Below, in pieces: positions 1 through 7,431 of a stretch of 24,291 nucleotides of DNA. Source of the stretch: a virus. The notes below the pieces were generated by a model. It did no database searches. It was not told where the DNA came from and saw only the letters and a list, made by a program, of their open reading frames with translations. Location: IMG/VR virus record IMGVR_UViG_3300044960_000820, positions 1 through 24,291 of that record, one strand, 5' to 3'. The position numbers and the translations under genes are program-made. How positions within the stretch are numbered: the stretch's first letter is position 1; the number at the start of each line of letters is the position of its first letter.

Positions 1-505
1 AGGCAAAATTCGCCTCGCTGCCGGTGTAGTCGCACTTAAAGACGATCTGCTGCGACGTGCCGAATGTCGGGAAGCCGCTGTTCTGCGCCTTGTAGAGTTT
101 GTTCGTCGCCGCCTGCAAGTCGGTCTGCGTCGCAGCCTCTGCGGTCGTCGAGTCGCCGACGCCGCAACGCGCGTTGGTGTTGTTGTACGCCGTCGCGCTC
201 CCGCCGGCAACCAACGTCCAGAGCTCGTTGATGCCCTCGTTGAGCATCAAGTTGCCCGAAAACTCAGTCACCGCAAACGGCCGCAGCGCGGCGCGCGCGC
301 GCGGATCGCGCGGCAAGGACGCGATCTTATAGCGCTCGATCCGCCAGTCGGTGCGCCGAATGAACTGCTCGACCATCGAGCGGCGCCGATCGATTTGGAC
401 ATCGTCTCGGCTCTTCGCCTTGTCGGCAGGTAAATTGGCCGCGCATGCGACGACCAACGTAATCGCAATCCAGAGGCAGAAATATTTCGCGAATTGCTTC
501 GTCAT
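1..505 (-). CDS. Phage structural-type protein with N-terminal signal, cut by window edge
   Basis: Partial gene: 168 codons are visible and the frame runs open off the left edge. ATG at 505 follows a good ribosome site (AAGGAGAAG) and the stop codon of the preceding gene directly abuts it. Residues 1-20 have a basic start, a hydrophobic core and a VVAC sequence that fits a lipobox, so the product may be exported or a lipoprotein. The later part carries a GVGDS motif, a TQTDLQ segment and an EANFA segment. I recall this combination from a widespread family of uncharacterised phage virion or tail proteins, but I cannot confirm it by search. It lies just downstream of the tail tube gene, so a tail role is likely. 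The signal peptide is odd for a virion component. Confidence 0.7.
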   Translation of the reverse strand, partial: MTKQFAKYFCLWIAITLVVACAANLPADKAKSRDDVQIDRRRSMVEQFIRRTDWRIERYKIASLPRDPRARAALRPFAVTEFSGNLMLNEGINELWTLVAGGSATAYNNTNARCGVGDSTTAEAATQTDLQAATNKLYKAQNSGFPTFGTSQQIVFKCDYTGSEANFA

Positions 506-718
506 CTACTTCTCCTTTCCTTTGGCCGCGTCGCCCACCCCTACCTCGCGCCGCTTCTCGACCAGCTCGAAGAGCCCGCTCGGATACAGAAAGCGCTCCC
601 ACTCCTCGCGCGCGCAGCGATACGGCCCCTGCTGATCGCGAAATAATCGCACGTAGAGACCGTCGCTGGAATGAAATATCGGCGTATAGGCGCCGGGCTT
701 GAAAACGAATTCGATCAT
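506..718 (-). CDS. Small hypothetical protein of the tail module
   Basis: This gene encodes 70 aa. Its ATG at 718 overlaps the TGA of the tail tube gene in an ATGA junction, so translation is probably coupled. The protein begins MIEFVFKPGAYTPIF, has several aromatic residues in the first half, and ends in a charged lysine/glutamate tail. A longer reading of the frame back to 814 lies wholly inside the tail tube gene and is unlikely to be used. I do not recognise a family. Its position directly after the tail tube suggests a tail assembly or minor tail component. Confidence 0.7.
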   Translation of the reverse strand: MIEFVFKPGAYTPIFHSSDGLYVRLFRDQQGPYRCAREEWERFLYPSGLFELVEKRREVGVGDAAKGKEK

Positions 719-1659
719 GAGGTCACTATGGACAGCTCGTCGCTTGCGCTGTCGGTAGTCGCGCGAAATCGCAGGCCGACGCCGTAAGTGCGAATGCGCT
801 CGCGCGCGCCCCACTGCGGCGCGTCGTACTGCACGGCCGGAGCATTGATCGCGACGCGGTTGCCAACGCTAGTTCCGATGGTGTTGGACTGGAGCGCGAC
901 GCTGGCTCCCGCGACGAAATTGGCCCAAAAAGGATGCGTCGCTTCGGTCACCGCCTCCGGATCGATTCGGCCGGTGACATTGCGGCGTCCGAGCACGTAT
1001 CCGACGACGCCGTTCGCTGCGTGAAAATCCTCTCTCACCGAGAGATTGGTCTCGATAGTGAATTCGATGCCGGGACCGATAAAGGAATAGCCGCCCAATG
1101 TGGCGCCGATCCCCTGCACCGGCACCGGCACGCTCGGATCAAAGACGGCGCCGCTCGCGATCGCGGCATCGGTCACCGCGTTGTAAATGCCCGCGATCTC
1201 GCATTCCATGCGTAGAAACTGACCGACTTGTTCGCGTATCGTCGCGCGCCGCCCGAAGCAGCCGGTGAGTTTATGCAGCACGCCGTCCATATAGGCGTAG
1301 ACGGTGGCGGAAGAAAAGCCGGAATTGACGAAAGCGTAGGTCACGTTCGAGGTAGCGTTCACCGTTTCGCCGAAGCCGAAACATTTCAAGATCGGCCCGA
1401 AACGCGGCACCGCGTCCGCCGCTCCGCCGGCGCCTTTCAGCTCAAAAGAGAAACGAATCCCGGCCAGCACTCGCGCCACCGTGTCTTTTGGCATCGATAA
1501 TGAATCGCGCAAGACGTTGCGTTGGAGCAGTGTCGGATCGGCGCTCGGCGTCAAATCCTCCACTGCCACAGCATTGGCCGCGGCGGTCGGGACGGCATCG
1601 ACGCCATAGGTCGTCTCGCTCTTGACGAGCAATAATCCTCTATCGACCGAAAACGGCAT
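715..1659 (-). CDS. Major tail tube protein
   Basis: This 314-aa product most resembles siphovirus tail tube proteins of the Phage_tube_2 type. These polymerise into the inner tube through which DNA leaves the virion. The N-terminus (LLLVKSETTYGVDAVPT then AANAV) shows the family's typical K-x-E-T-x-Y-G-x-D-x-x-PT pattern. The rest alternates short glycine- and serine-rich beta segments, with a GRR-x-VTGRIDPEAVTE stretch near residue 230 and a final strand rich in R and T. ATG at 1659 has an AAGGAG ribosome site. It follows tail completion genes, as expected in head-to-tail order. No sheath gene is present, arguing for a non-contractile tail. Confidence 0.82.
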   Translation of the reverse strand: MPFSVDRGLLLVKSETTYGVDAVPTAAANAVAVEDLTPSADPTLLQRNVLRDSLSMPKDTVARVLAGIRFSFELKGAGGAADAVPRFGPILKCFGFGETVNATSNVTYAFVNSGFSSATVYAYMDGVLHKLTGCFGRRATIREQVGQFLRMECEIAGIYNAVTDAAIASGAVFDPSVPVPVQGIGATLGGYSFIGPGIEFTIETNLSVREDFHAANGVVGYVLGRRNVTGRIDPEAVTEATHPFWANFVAGASVALQSNTIGTSVGNRVAINAPAVQYDAPQWGARERIRTYGVGLRFRATTDSASDELSIVTS

Positions 1660-1834
1660 GTCCTTCTCCTTTCGGCTCCATGTCCGTCGGCGGATCGCGG
1701 AGGACGATATCTTCGCCCTCGATCACCCAGCTGCCGCCGAACGGCATGCGATGGCCCTTCACTCTTAAACCGACGACGCGATCTCTATGCGGCAGTCGTT
1801 GCGCTTCGTCGAAATCCATCGCTTCCGCTTCCAT
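1640..1834 (-). CDS. Small hypothetical tail-module protein
   Basis: This 64-aa protein starts at ATG 1834, which has GGAGG about ten bases upstream. The frame can be read back to 2173, but that extension is arginine-rich and antisense-like inside the neighbouring gene. The gene overlaps the tail tube start by 20 bases, so the two are probably co-translated. The sequence holds an RVVGLRVKG strand and an acidic GEDIVLRDPPTD stretch and has no membrane segment. I do not recognise it. A small protein between tail terminator and tail tube is common in siphoviruses without a defined role. Confidence 0.6.
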   Translation of the reverse strand: MEAEAMDFDEAQRLPHRDRVVGLRVKGHRMPFGGSWVIEGEDIVLRDPPTDMEPKGEGHAVFGR

Positions 1835-1854
1835 TTCGCTAAATCCTCCAAAAA

Positions 1855-2319
1855 TCAGAAATTGATCCGCTCCCAAACTGTCTGTCTCAATTCGGCATAG
1901 TGACAGAGCACCCCGCCGAACAATCGCTCCGTGATAACGCTCGCGATCATCTCCTCGCTGTCTAGCGCCGCGCCATTGAGCGTGCGTAGCGGGAGAAACT
2001 TGTCGAGAATCGCGTCGATCAGGTCCTGAAAGGCCTTCTCGCTGGCGCTTGCATCGCGCAGCCCGCGATAGCCGCGGATGAGCATCATGTGCGGCCGATC
2101 GGCGATCGCGTTGGGCGATAGGCCGGAAATCGTTTTTCGCGTCGGCCCGGTCGATTCGCGAGTAATCTCCCAACCCAGGATGTTGCCGCTCGGATCCTGA
2201 AACATCTCGATAAACTTGGCCCAGTCGGCCGTCATCCGAGAATACTCATGCACCACGCCGATGCCGGGCACGCTTTGCAAAATCAGCTTATACTGGGCGC
2301 GAATCTGGTCGAGGGACAT
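1855..2319 (-). CDS. Tail terminator candidate (lambda gpU position)
   Basis: This 154-aa protein starts at ATG 2319, preceded by GGAAGG; the upstream in-frame codon at 2334 is only TTG. The helical start (MSLDQIRAQYKLILQSVPGIG) resembles tail terminator and minor tail proteins that begin with an amphipathic helix followed by a target-size beta domain. The middle carries PHMMLIRGYRGL, reminiscent of the strand-helix pattern in that family, and a helix around residues 95-115. It lies between a gp10-like gene and the tail tube, the conserved site of the terminator, which stops tail polymerisation and joins tail to head. The call rests mainly on gene order. Confidence 0.55.
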   Translation of the reverse strand: MSLDQIRAQYKLILQSVPGIGVVHEYSRMTADWAKFIEMFQDPSGNILGWEITRESTGPTRKTISGLSPNAIADRPHMMLIRGYRGLRDASASEKAFQDLIDAILDKFLPLRTLNGAALDSEEMIASVITERLFGGVLCHYAELRQTVWERINF

Positions 2320-2321
2320 TT

Positions 2322-2822
2322 CTATGCCTTCCAATCGATCGAAATTCGCTGACCGATCCCGTCGGCTAAGCGCGCCAGCGTCGGCTCGGCCGCGCGCAAG
2401 CCTTTTTCGAACATATGGCCGTAGCGCGGATCGCGCAAAGCGCGCGTGCCTTTTTGCGCGATGCTTCGCGCGACGGCGAAGGCGACGGATTTGTCGTTCG
2501 ATCCCAGCTTTCGTTTCGCCCAGAGCGCGATCGGGCCGATCGGCGGCATCTTGCCGGGTTCGCGCCCGCGCTCGACGATGGGGGCGTAGAGCTGAGTCGA
2601 TGACACGACAACCTCTCGTATCGGAAGGCCGCGCGGCTCGGAAAACACGCTGCCCCTTAAGACGCCGGTCGCGCCGATCGGCGTTTCGATGGCGACCGCT
2701 CGTTGCACCGCCAGCCCCATTTCGACCAGCGTGGCGCCGATCGCATCGTCGGCCTGGCGCTGCATATTCGCCGCCACCGGCGCCTGCGACAAATCGACTT
2801 GAAAAATGATCTTCAGCGCCAT
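2322..2822 (-). CDS. HK97 gp10-like tail completion / head closure protein
   Basis: This 166-aa protein has the layout of the HK97 gp10-like family: an N-terminal helical region, an ETPIGATGVLRGSV segment after a conserved V-x-x-x-TP turn, a strand ending APIVERGREPGKMPP, and a C-terminal helix with MFEKGL. The family acts at the head-tail junction of siphoviruses. ATG at 2822 overlaps the preceding gene by 10 bases, and the tail terminator candidate starts 2 bases after its stop. The motif pattern and the gene order agree. Confidence 0.78.
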   Translation of the reverse strand: MALKIIFQVDLSQAPVAANMQRQADDAIGATLVEMGLAVQRAVAIETPIGATGVLRGSVFSEPRGLPIREVVVSSTQLYAPIVERGREPGKMPPIGPIALWAKRKLGSNDKSVAFAVARSIAQKGTRALRDPRYGHMFEKGLRAAEPTLARLADGIGQRISIDWKA

Positions 2823-3514
2823 CGTCTCGGATGCGTCAATCTATCTTCGCCCCAAGGATAATCGACGTCCATGTCCTTCGACGCGAACGCCGCGGCGACA
2901 TCGTTTTCTTTGACTCCGATCATGCGAAAATAAGTCTGCCGCTCTCGCGCCGCGTTTTGCGCCGCGTCGAAGCTCTTCGATTTGTGATCGACCGCGTCAG
3001 CGCCGATCGTCGAATCGACCGTCTGGAGATAGCGGTTGCTTAGCGATTGGAGAGCGAAGGCGGCGCCGAGATGGCATAGAGCCTCGAAATCGGCGTCCGC
3101 GATCGTGGACGATGAGGCGCCGAGCGCATGGCGTAGCGTGTACGTGACGACCACCTGCTCCGTCGCTCCCGGCGTCGCAGTCAAAAGACGAAGCACCTGA
3201 CCGGTCGGCTGGTCGTAGACCATCCAATCCTCGTCCTCGAGATAAATCGGTTCGCGTCGGCCCGCGGGATATTCGACCCGGAGGATTGTGGAGAATTCTT
3301 TCTCCCAATCGGTCGGGCCGGGCGCCGCGCCGAGCGGGAAATCCACCGCGCTGCCGTCGCCGCTAAAAACGTGCAGTCGCCGATGCGGCCGATAGCGCGA
3401 ATGTTCGCGCACGGCCGCATCGATGGCCGCTTCCTTGCCGGACTCGTCCAGGTCGCCCGCCTGCTCGAGCAATATTTGATCGAGCCGGGCGAGATAATCG
3501 GTGAGAAGCTTCAT
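2813..3514 (-). CDS. Head-tail connector / adaptor protein candidate
   Basis: This 233-aa protein sits immediately before the gp10-like gene, where head-tail adaptors are encoded. It has an acidic N-terminal helix, a beta-rich centre (residues roughly 45-125) ending EQVVVTYTLRHAL, then helices with an ALCHLGAAFALQSLSNRY stretch near residue 150. A helical block of this kind is common in head-completion proteins. ATG at 3514 overlaps the previous stop (TGATG junction). I cannot assign it to a precise family; the call is from position and fold impression. Confidence 0.55.
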   Translation of the reverse strand: MKLLTDYLARLDQILLEQAGDLDESGKEAAIDAAVREHSRYRPHRRLHVFSGDGSAVDFPLGAAPGPTDWEKEFSTILRVEYPAGRREPIYLEDEDWMVYDQPTGQVLRLLTATPGATEQVVVTYTLRHALGASSSTIADADFEALCHLGAAFALQSLSNRYLQTVDSTIGADAVDHKSKSFDAAQNAARERQTYFRMIGVKENDVAAAFASKDMDVDYPWGEDRLTHPRRWR

Positions 3515-3963
3515 CAGAGCCTACAGAACACCATCGCGATCGTAATGTCGTTCCAGGTCGGCGAGGTGCCGCCGATCGTGAGATCGACGGTAATTACCGC
3601 CTCGTCGGCAATCGAAGAGTCGGCAATCGTCGCCTCGCTGACGCTGCCGGCGGTCACCGAAACCGGCGAGCTGAGCATGGTGGTGCCGCCTTTTTTCACA
3701 TCGACTGTCAATGTCGGCGATGTGCCGCCGGACGCCCGCGCGCTCGCCATCACCGTGACCAGCGTCGCCGGAAACGGCATCTTAAAGCGCACGACGCCGG
3801 TAGCGCTCGCGGTGTATTGGCCGGAGATATGAAACGGCAACACCATCGGACAGGTCGAACCCGGCGGGAAATTGGGAGTATCCGCGCTCGCCAGCGGCGA
3901 GAGAGAGAAAAATAGCGCGCCGGCAAGCAGCGCGCTCAACAGCTTAGAGCGAAAGCGTTTCAT
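3514..3963 (-). CDS. Exported beta-rich protein between capsid and connector genes
   Basis: This 149-aa protein opens with a classical Sec signal peptide: basic MKRFRSK, a hydrophobic core over residues 8-25, and an ASA-D cleavage site near residue 27. The mature part alternates strands rich in T, S, V and A, with a repeated GGTSPT motif and an MPFPATLVTVMASA segment. That pattern recalls single-domain jelly-roll or sandwich proteins seen as phage decoration or fibre proteins. ATG at 3963 has a GGAGA ribosome site. A cleavable signal is unexpected in a head gene. It may be a cargo protein for the host surface, or a virion protein with a coincidental hydrophobic N-terminus. Confidence 0.72.
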   Translation of the reverse strand: MKRFRSKLLSALLAGALFFSLSPLASADTPNFPPGSTCPMVLPFHISGQYTASATGVVRFKMPFPATLVTVMASARASGGTSPTLTVDVKKGGTTMLSSPVSVTAGSVSEATIADSSIADEAVITVDLTIGGTSPTWNDITIAMVFCRL

Positions 3964-3984
3964 TGGATTCTCCTTTGGTCCAAA

Positions 3985-5475
3985 TTACACCTGGGCTTTA
4001 AACGCGCCACGATAATCGCCGATCATCGCGCCGTACTCGTGACGGATCTTCCATTGGAGCTTGTCCGCGACGAACATCTGTCCGACGGTGGGCTGATCGG
4101 CGAGGAACATCTCCGGCTCTTCCTGGCCGTTGATGAAGCCGACGATCATGATATCGACTTCGTTCGGATCACGGAAAAGGCCCCAGTCGTTGACGTCGGT
4201 GAGCAGCGGATTCACCAAGATGCGTTCGTTGTTCGCGCCGAATATCTGATACATGTCGTTGGGCGTGAAATTGGCGTCGAGGTACTCCGCTTGATTGACC
4301 TTATATGCCGTCGCGCGCAGCTCCTGGGGCACGACCAGCAAGAGATTTTGCATCGAGCGATCGCTCAAGCCCAGGCGCTCATTAGAGCTGAGCTCGGTCA
4401 TCTTGGCGAGAACATCGACCGCGGACGAGAGACTGGCCGCCGACAGGGCGGTCGCTCCCAAATTGCCGTGACCTACGGTGAACCAAGCCGTGCCATCGCC
4501 GGTATAGGTCGCGTTGCTCACCCAGAAATTCCAAATATAGCGGGCGAAGGTGCGGCGCGCCGCGCGGCCCCAACCCTGCACTCGACGGGTCAAGCCGCGC
4601 AGATCGTCATTCATGATCGCCTTCCGCGTGATGGTCAGGAGATTGCCCTTTTGGAGCGGCGTGAAGCTGATCTTTTCTTCGCCCGGCTTGGTCGCCTCGA
4701 CGTAATCGGCGGTCTCTGGATCGACGGTCGAGAGATCGCCGAAATAGCCGACCCGCTCCGCTTCCTGGAGCTTAAAATTCTCCAGCGTCAGAATTGGCGG
4801 CGAAATAATCCTGCGCTCCCCGTACTCCGCCGCGGCATAGTCTTGCAAGAGGCGGCGATTCATCGAGGTGCCCAGCAAACTGGGGAAGTCGGCGGCGATA
4901 ATCGCTTCCTGCGATCGCAGCCTTTCGCGCGCAATGTAGCCGCGCACTTCGGAATCGCCCGTCACCGCGACATAGGCTTGGCGCAGCGAACGAAAAACCA
5001 GCCCGGGATCCCCCTCGGCCTTGACGCCGAGCATGCGGTCCATCGCGATCTGATGCTTATCGACTGCTTCCTGTCCGACTTCGACGCGCGTATCGCCGGC
5101 GCCGAGCACCAGGCCGCTGCGAGCCAATTGATCGAGCGTCTCTTGCTCGAGCGCCACCGCCTCATCCAACGCTTCGCGCGCGAACACTTTGCCGCCGAAC
5201 TGCTTTTCGATTTTCTTTTTGACCGGCTCCGGCAGCCGGATCTCGGCCAGTTTGCGCGTCAGATAAGCCTCGCATGAATCTTTGATCATCTGGTCGCGCA
5301 ATGCGCGGATTTCCTGCGCTTCCTGAGCGCTAAGGGTGCGCGCCGAGCTCGCATCGGATAGCGCCTCGGACAAGGCTTCGGCGGCGCGCTCGATGGTCGG
5401 ATGATCGCCCAACCGCGCGATCAGATCGTCGCGCTTGCATCGCTTGAGCAGCGCGAGAATGTCTTCTACTTTCAT
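3985..5475 (-). other. Possible nested scaffold-capsid product from an internal start
   Basis: Inside the protease-capsid fusion, codon 281 is an ATG at 5475. It is preceded by AAAGGAG at 5484-5490 with 8 bases of spacing, a better ribosome site than the one at the full-length start. Initiation here would give 496 aa with scaffold and capsid but no protease, which could raise the capsid-to-protease ratio. Nested starts of this kind are known for lambda C/Nu3 and Mu I/Z. This is an inference from the sequence; the site might also be fortuitous. Confidence 0.5.
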
Positions 5476-6315
5476 TTCCCCGTCTCCTTTGGCGACACTC
5501 TCGGTCGCCCGCAAAAATGCCCCGCCGGCTGCCGGCGCGGTGGCTAAATCGACGCTCTCTAATCCCAAAAACCGCATCACCCATACCAGGCCGCTGGGCA
5601 GCCGCGCGGCCTCTACGGGCGCATTGATCGAGACCCCATTGACATGACCCGCTCTCATCTGATCGACGAGCCAGTCGCGATACGTCTCATCGATCTCCGC
5701 CTCGGCGCGCGGCTCGTAGAATCCGGCGGATTCCGTCGCGCGAGGATTGATCAGCTTGCCGATGACCTTGCTCGCGCGGCCCTCATGGCCGAACACGCCA
5801 GGCAAGGACTCCACCGCGCGAAGCGGCGCGCCGTCCACGAAGCGAAGCAGCGTCTCGAGCGCTTTGCGAGTATATATCCAGGGCGGATTTTTCTTGTTCG
5901 GTCCTTCGCGTATGAGCCGCACCTCCCATCTCTTCCCCTTCGGCGCGAGCGCTTCGAGCGCTTCGGACACCGCGACGTATTGCTTTTCGACCTCGACCGG
6001 ATCGCCAAAGCTGTAGCCCTGATCGGAGATCGAGTAGGGAACGCGATAATATTTCCCGTCGCGCGCGACGATCAAATAATCCTCGAACACCCCCTCGCAC
6101 CAGGTGTTCGGTCTGTCCGCCTCGTTCACGGTCTCGTAATAGGCATCGCGCACCGCTTGCGCCCGCTCGTCCAATGACGCCTCTTCGCGCGCCGCCATGA
6201 TGCGGAGAATCTCCTTCTCGCGCCGAAGAGCCTCTTCCTCTGAGTCGAATTCCCCGAGGCGCTTCCGGCCGTCCTCGGAGTAGAGGACGTATTTGCCGTC
6301 TTCGATTTTGATCAT
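3985..6315 (-). CDS. Fused prohead protease, scaffold and major capsid protein
   Basis: This 776-aa protein combines three parts normally made separately. Residues 1-40 contain a GKYVLYSEDG stretch seen at the start of some phage head proteins. Residues about 125-270 look like a prohead serine protease: GHEGRASKVIGKL (His177), GHVNGVSINAPV (Ser229) and LESVDLATAPAAGG (Asp256 region). Residues 280-400 are charged and helical, typical of a scaffold (delta) domain. Residues 470-776 form a Mu-type capsid domain with SMNRRLLQDYA near 484, a GYFGDLSTVDPETADY stretch near 523 and LLLVVPQELRATAY near 660. Capsid assembly would then need self-cleavage. Its ATG overlaps the upstream TGA. Confidence 0.8.
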   Translation of the reverse strand: MIKIEDGKYVLYSEDGRKRLGEFDSEEEALRREKEILRIMAAREEASLDERAQAVRDAYYETVNEADRPNTWCEGVFEDYLIVARDGKYYRVPYSISDQGYSFGDPVEVEKQYVAVSEALEALAPKGKRWEVRLIREGPNKKNPPWIYTRKALETLLRFVDGAPLRAVESLPGVFGHEGRASKVIGKLINPRATESAGFYEPRAEAEIDETYRDWLVDQMRAGHVNGVSINAPVEAARLPSGLVWVMRFLGLESVDLATAPAAGGAFLRATESVAKGDGEMKVEDILALLKRCKRDDLIARLGDHPTIERAAEALSEALSDASSARTLSAQEAQEIRALRDQMIKDSCEAYLTRKLAEIRLPEPVKKKIEKQFGGKVFAREALDEAVALEQETLDQLARSGLVLGAGDTRVEVGQEAVDKHQIAMDRMLGVKAEGDPGLVFRSLRQAYVAVTGDSEVRGYIARERLRSQEAIIAADFPSLLGTSMNRRLLQDYAAAEYGERRIISPPILTLENFKLQEAERVGYFGDLSTVDPETADYVEATKPGEEKISFTPLQKGNLLTITRKAIMNDDLRGLTRRVQGWGRAARRTFARYIWNFWVSNATYTGDGTAWFTVGHGNLGATALSAASLSSAVDVLAKMTELSSNERLGLSDRSMQNLLLVVPQELRATAYKVNQAEYLDANFTPNDMYQIFGANNERILVNPLLTDVNDWGLFRDPNEVDIMIVGFINGQEEPEMFLADQPTVGQMFVADKLQWKIRHEYGAMIGDYRGAFKAQV

Positions 6316-6542
6316 TTTTTCACCTCGCCGGTGAGATCGACAGCCGACAGCTTCGCTTCCGGCTGGTCGCCGGCGGAATAGGTCAGTTTTTTCCCGCCGC
6401 GCGTCACGATGACAATCTGCTTGAGCCCCTCGATCCAGCGTCGGTGAAAAATATGCTCGGGCTTGATGCCGTAGGCCTCCATCGCCATCGCCAGCAAATC
6501 CTTTTCGCCGGTCGCGCCAGCCTCATCTTTTTCTTTCGCCAT
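6312..6542 (-). CDS. Small hypothetical protein before the capsid gene
   Basis: This 76-aa protein starts at ATG 6542, which follows a strong AAGGAGAGGAGA ribosome site; the longer frame back to 6743 lies inside the preceding gene. An acidic-basic N-terminus (MAKEKDEAGATGEKD) leads into a helix, then IKPEHIFHRRWIEGLKQIVIV, a basic GGKK turn and a C-terminal lysine pair. Its TGA overlaps the capsid fusion ATG in an ATGA junction. I do not recognise a family. Its place between the F-like gene and the capsid gene suggests a small head-assembly protein. Confidence 0.7.
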   Translation of the reverse strand: MAKEKDEAGATGEKDLLAMAMEAYGIKPEHIFHRRWIEGLKQIVIVTRGGKKLTYSAGDQPEAKLSAVDLTGEVKK

Positions 6543-6558
6543 TCTCCTCTCCTTTTTT

Positions 6559-7431
6559 TTATGCTGCGAGATCGAGATTCCACTCCTTTTTGTACGGTAT
6601 CGATTGGCAGCCGCAATTGATCGTCTGGCAGGCCAAGCCGCTGGGATCGCGCGGAAATAGCAATCGATCCTCCGGACAGCGGCCCGCGCCGGGAATGTCG
6701 TAGGGCTTATCCACGTCGCGCACTTGCCCGTGGATCGCGGCATGTTGGCGGCGACTTACTCCCGACCAGAGCCATTGCTTTTGCAAGCCGGGCACGATCG
6801 TCTTGGCGTCCTCCAGTCGCGCCTGCGCGGCCATCGACTGTACGCGGCCCGCCTCCGTGCGCAGGATCGTCTCGGCGCGATTTTGCAGCGAGCCGAACTG
6901 AAGCGGATCATCTATCTGTCGTTCGATTTTCTTGATCGCTTCGAACGGCGACTGCACGCCGGTCACCGCCAGGCTCACCTCCCGGGTGATTTTGGCGATC
7001 GTGTCCTCGGTCACATATTGAATCAGGCTCGCGTTGAAGCGTTGGGCGATCTGGAACACCGAGAGCGAGCTTGCCGGCAGCTGCATTTCTATGCCGACTG
7101 ATTGAAGAGGCGCATCGACCGAGGCCTGGCCGAGCGCGGCATAGTCGCGGAAGATGCCGCGAGATTCCGCGAGATATCGATCGCGAAAATCGCTCATCGC
7201 CCGCTCAATGTCGGCGGACAAAGAAGGCAGGCGATAGGCCTCGTAGTCGCGCGCCGAGGCCAATCGGGTCGCGATCTCGCGGCGCAGATCGCGCGTCAAA
7301 AATGTTACGCGATCGTGCGCCTGCTCGTCCAACAGCTTAGCTTCATCGAGGAACCGGCGCGTCGCCTCCAGCGGCGTGCGCGCGTTCATCATATCTACAA
7401 ACGGCCGATCGGCCTCTACCGCTCTAAGCAT
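6559..7431 (-). CDS. Mu F-like head morphogenesis (minor head) protein
   Basis: This 290-aa protein matches the phage Mu F / SPP1 gp7 head morphogenesis type, which associates with the portal and inner capsid. Typical elements are a long helical N-terminal half; AETILRTEAGRVQSMAAQ near residue 185; WLWSGVSRRQHAAIHGQ near residue 220, with its S-R-x-x-H-A-x-x-x-G-Q pattern; and a cysteine-rich end (CQTINCGCQS) near 270. The gene overlaps the portal stop by 8 bases and is followed by the capsid genes, as in Mu-like phages. The ATG at 7431 has only a weak ribosome site, so coupling to the portal gene is likely. Confidence 0.85.
   Translation of the reverse strand: MLRAVEADRPFVDMMNARTPLEATRRFLDEAKLLDEQAHDRVTFLTRDLRREIATRLASARDYEAYRLPSLSADIERAMSDFRDRYLAESRGIFRDYAALGQASVDAPLQSVGIEMQLPASSLSVFQIAQRFNASLIQYVTEDTIAKITREVSLAVTGVQSPFEAIKKIERQIDDPLQFGSLQNRAETILRTEAGRVQSMAAQARLEDAKTIVPGLQKQWLWSGVSRRQHAAIHGQVRDVDKPYDIPGAGRCPEDRLLFPRDPSGLACQTINCGCQSIPYKKEWNLDLAA

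Noticed and set aside
4039-5277. A 412-codon open frame on the plus strand inside the capsid gene
   Set aside because: It lies fully antisense to the well-supported protease-capsid gene, has no ribosome site and reads as the reverse-frame shadow of GC-rich coding DNA.
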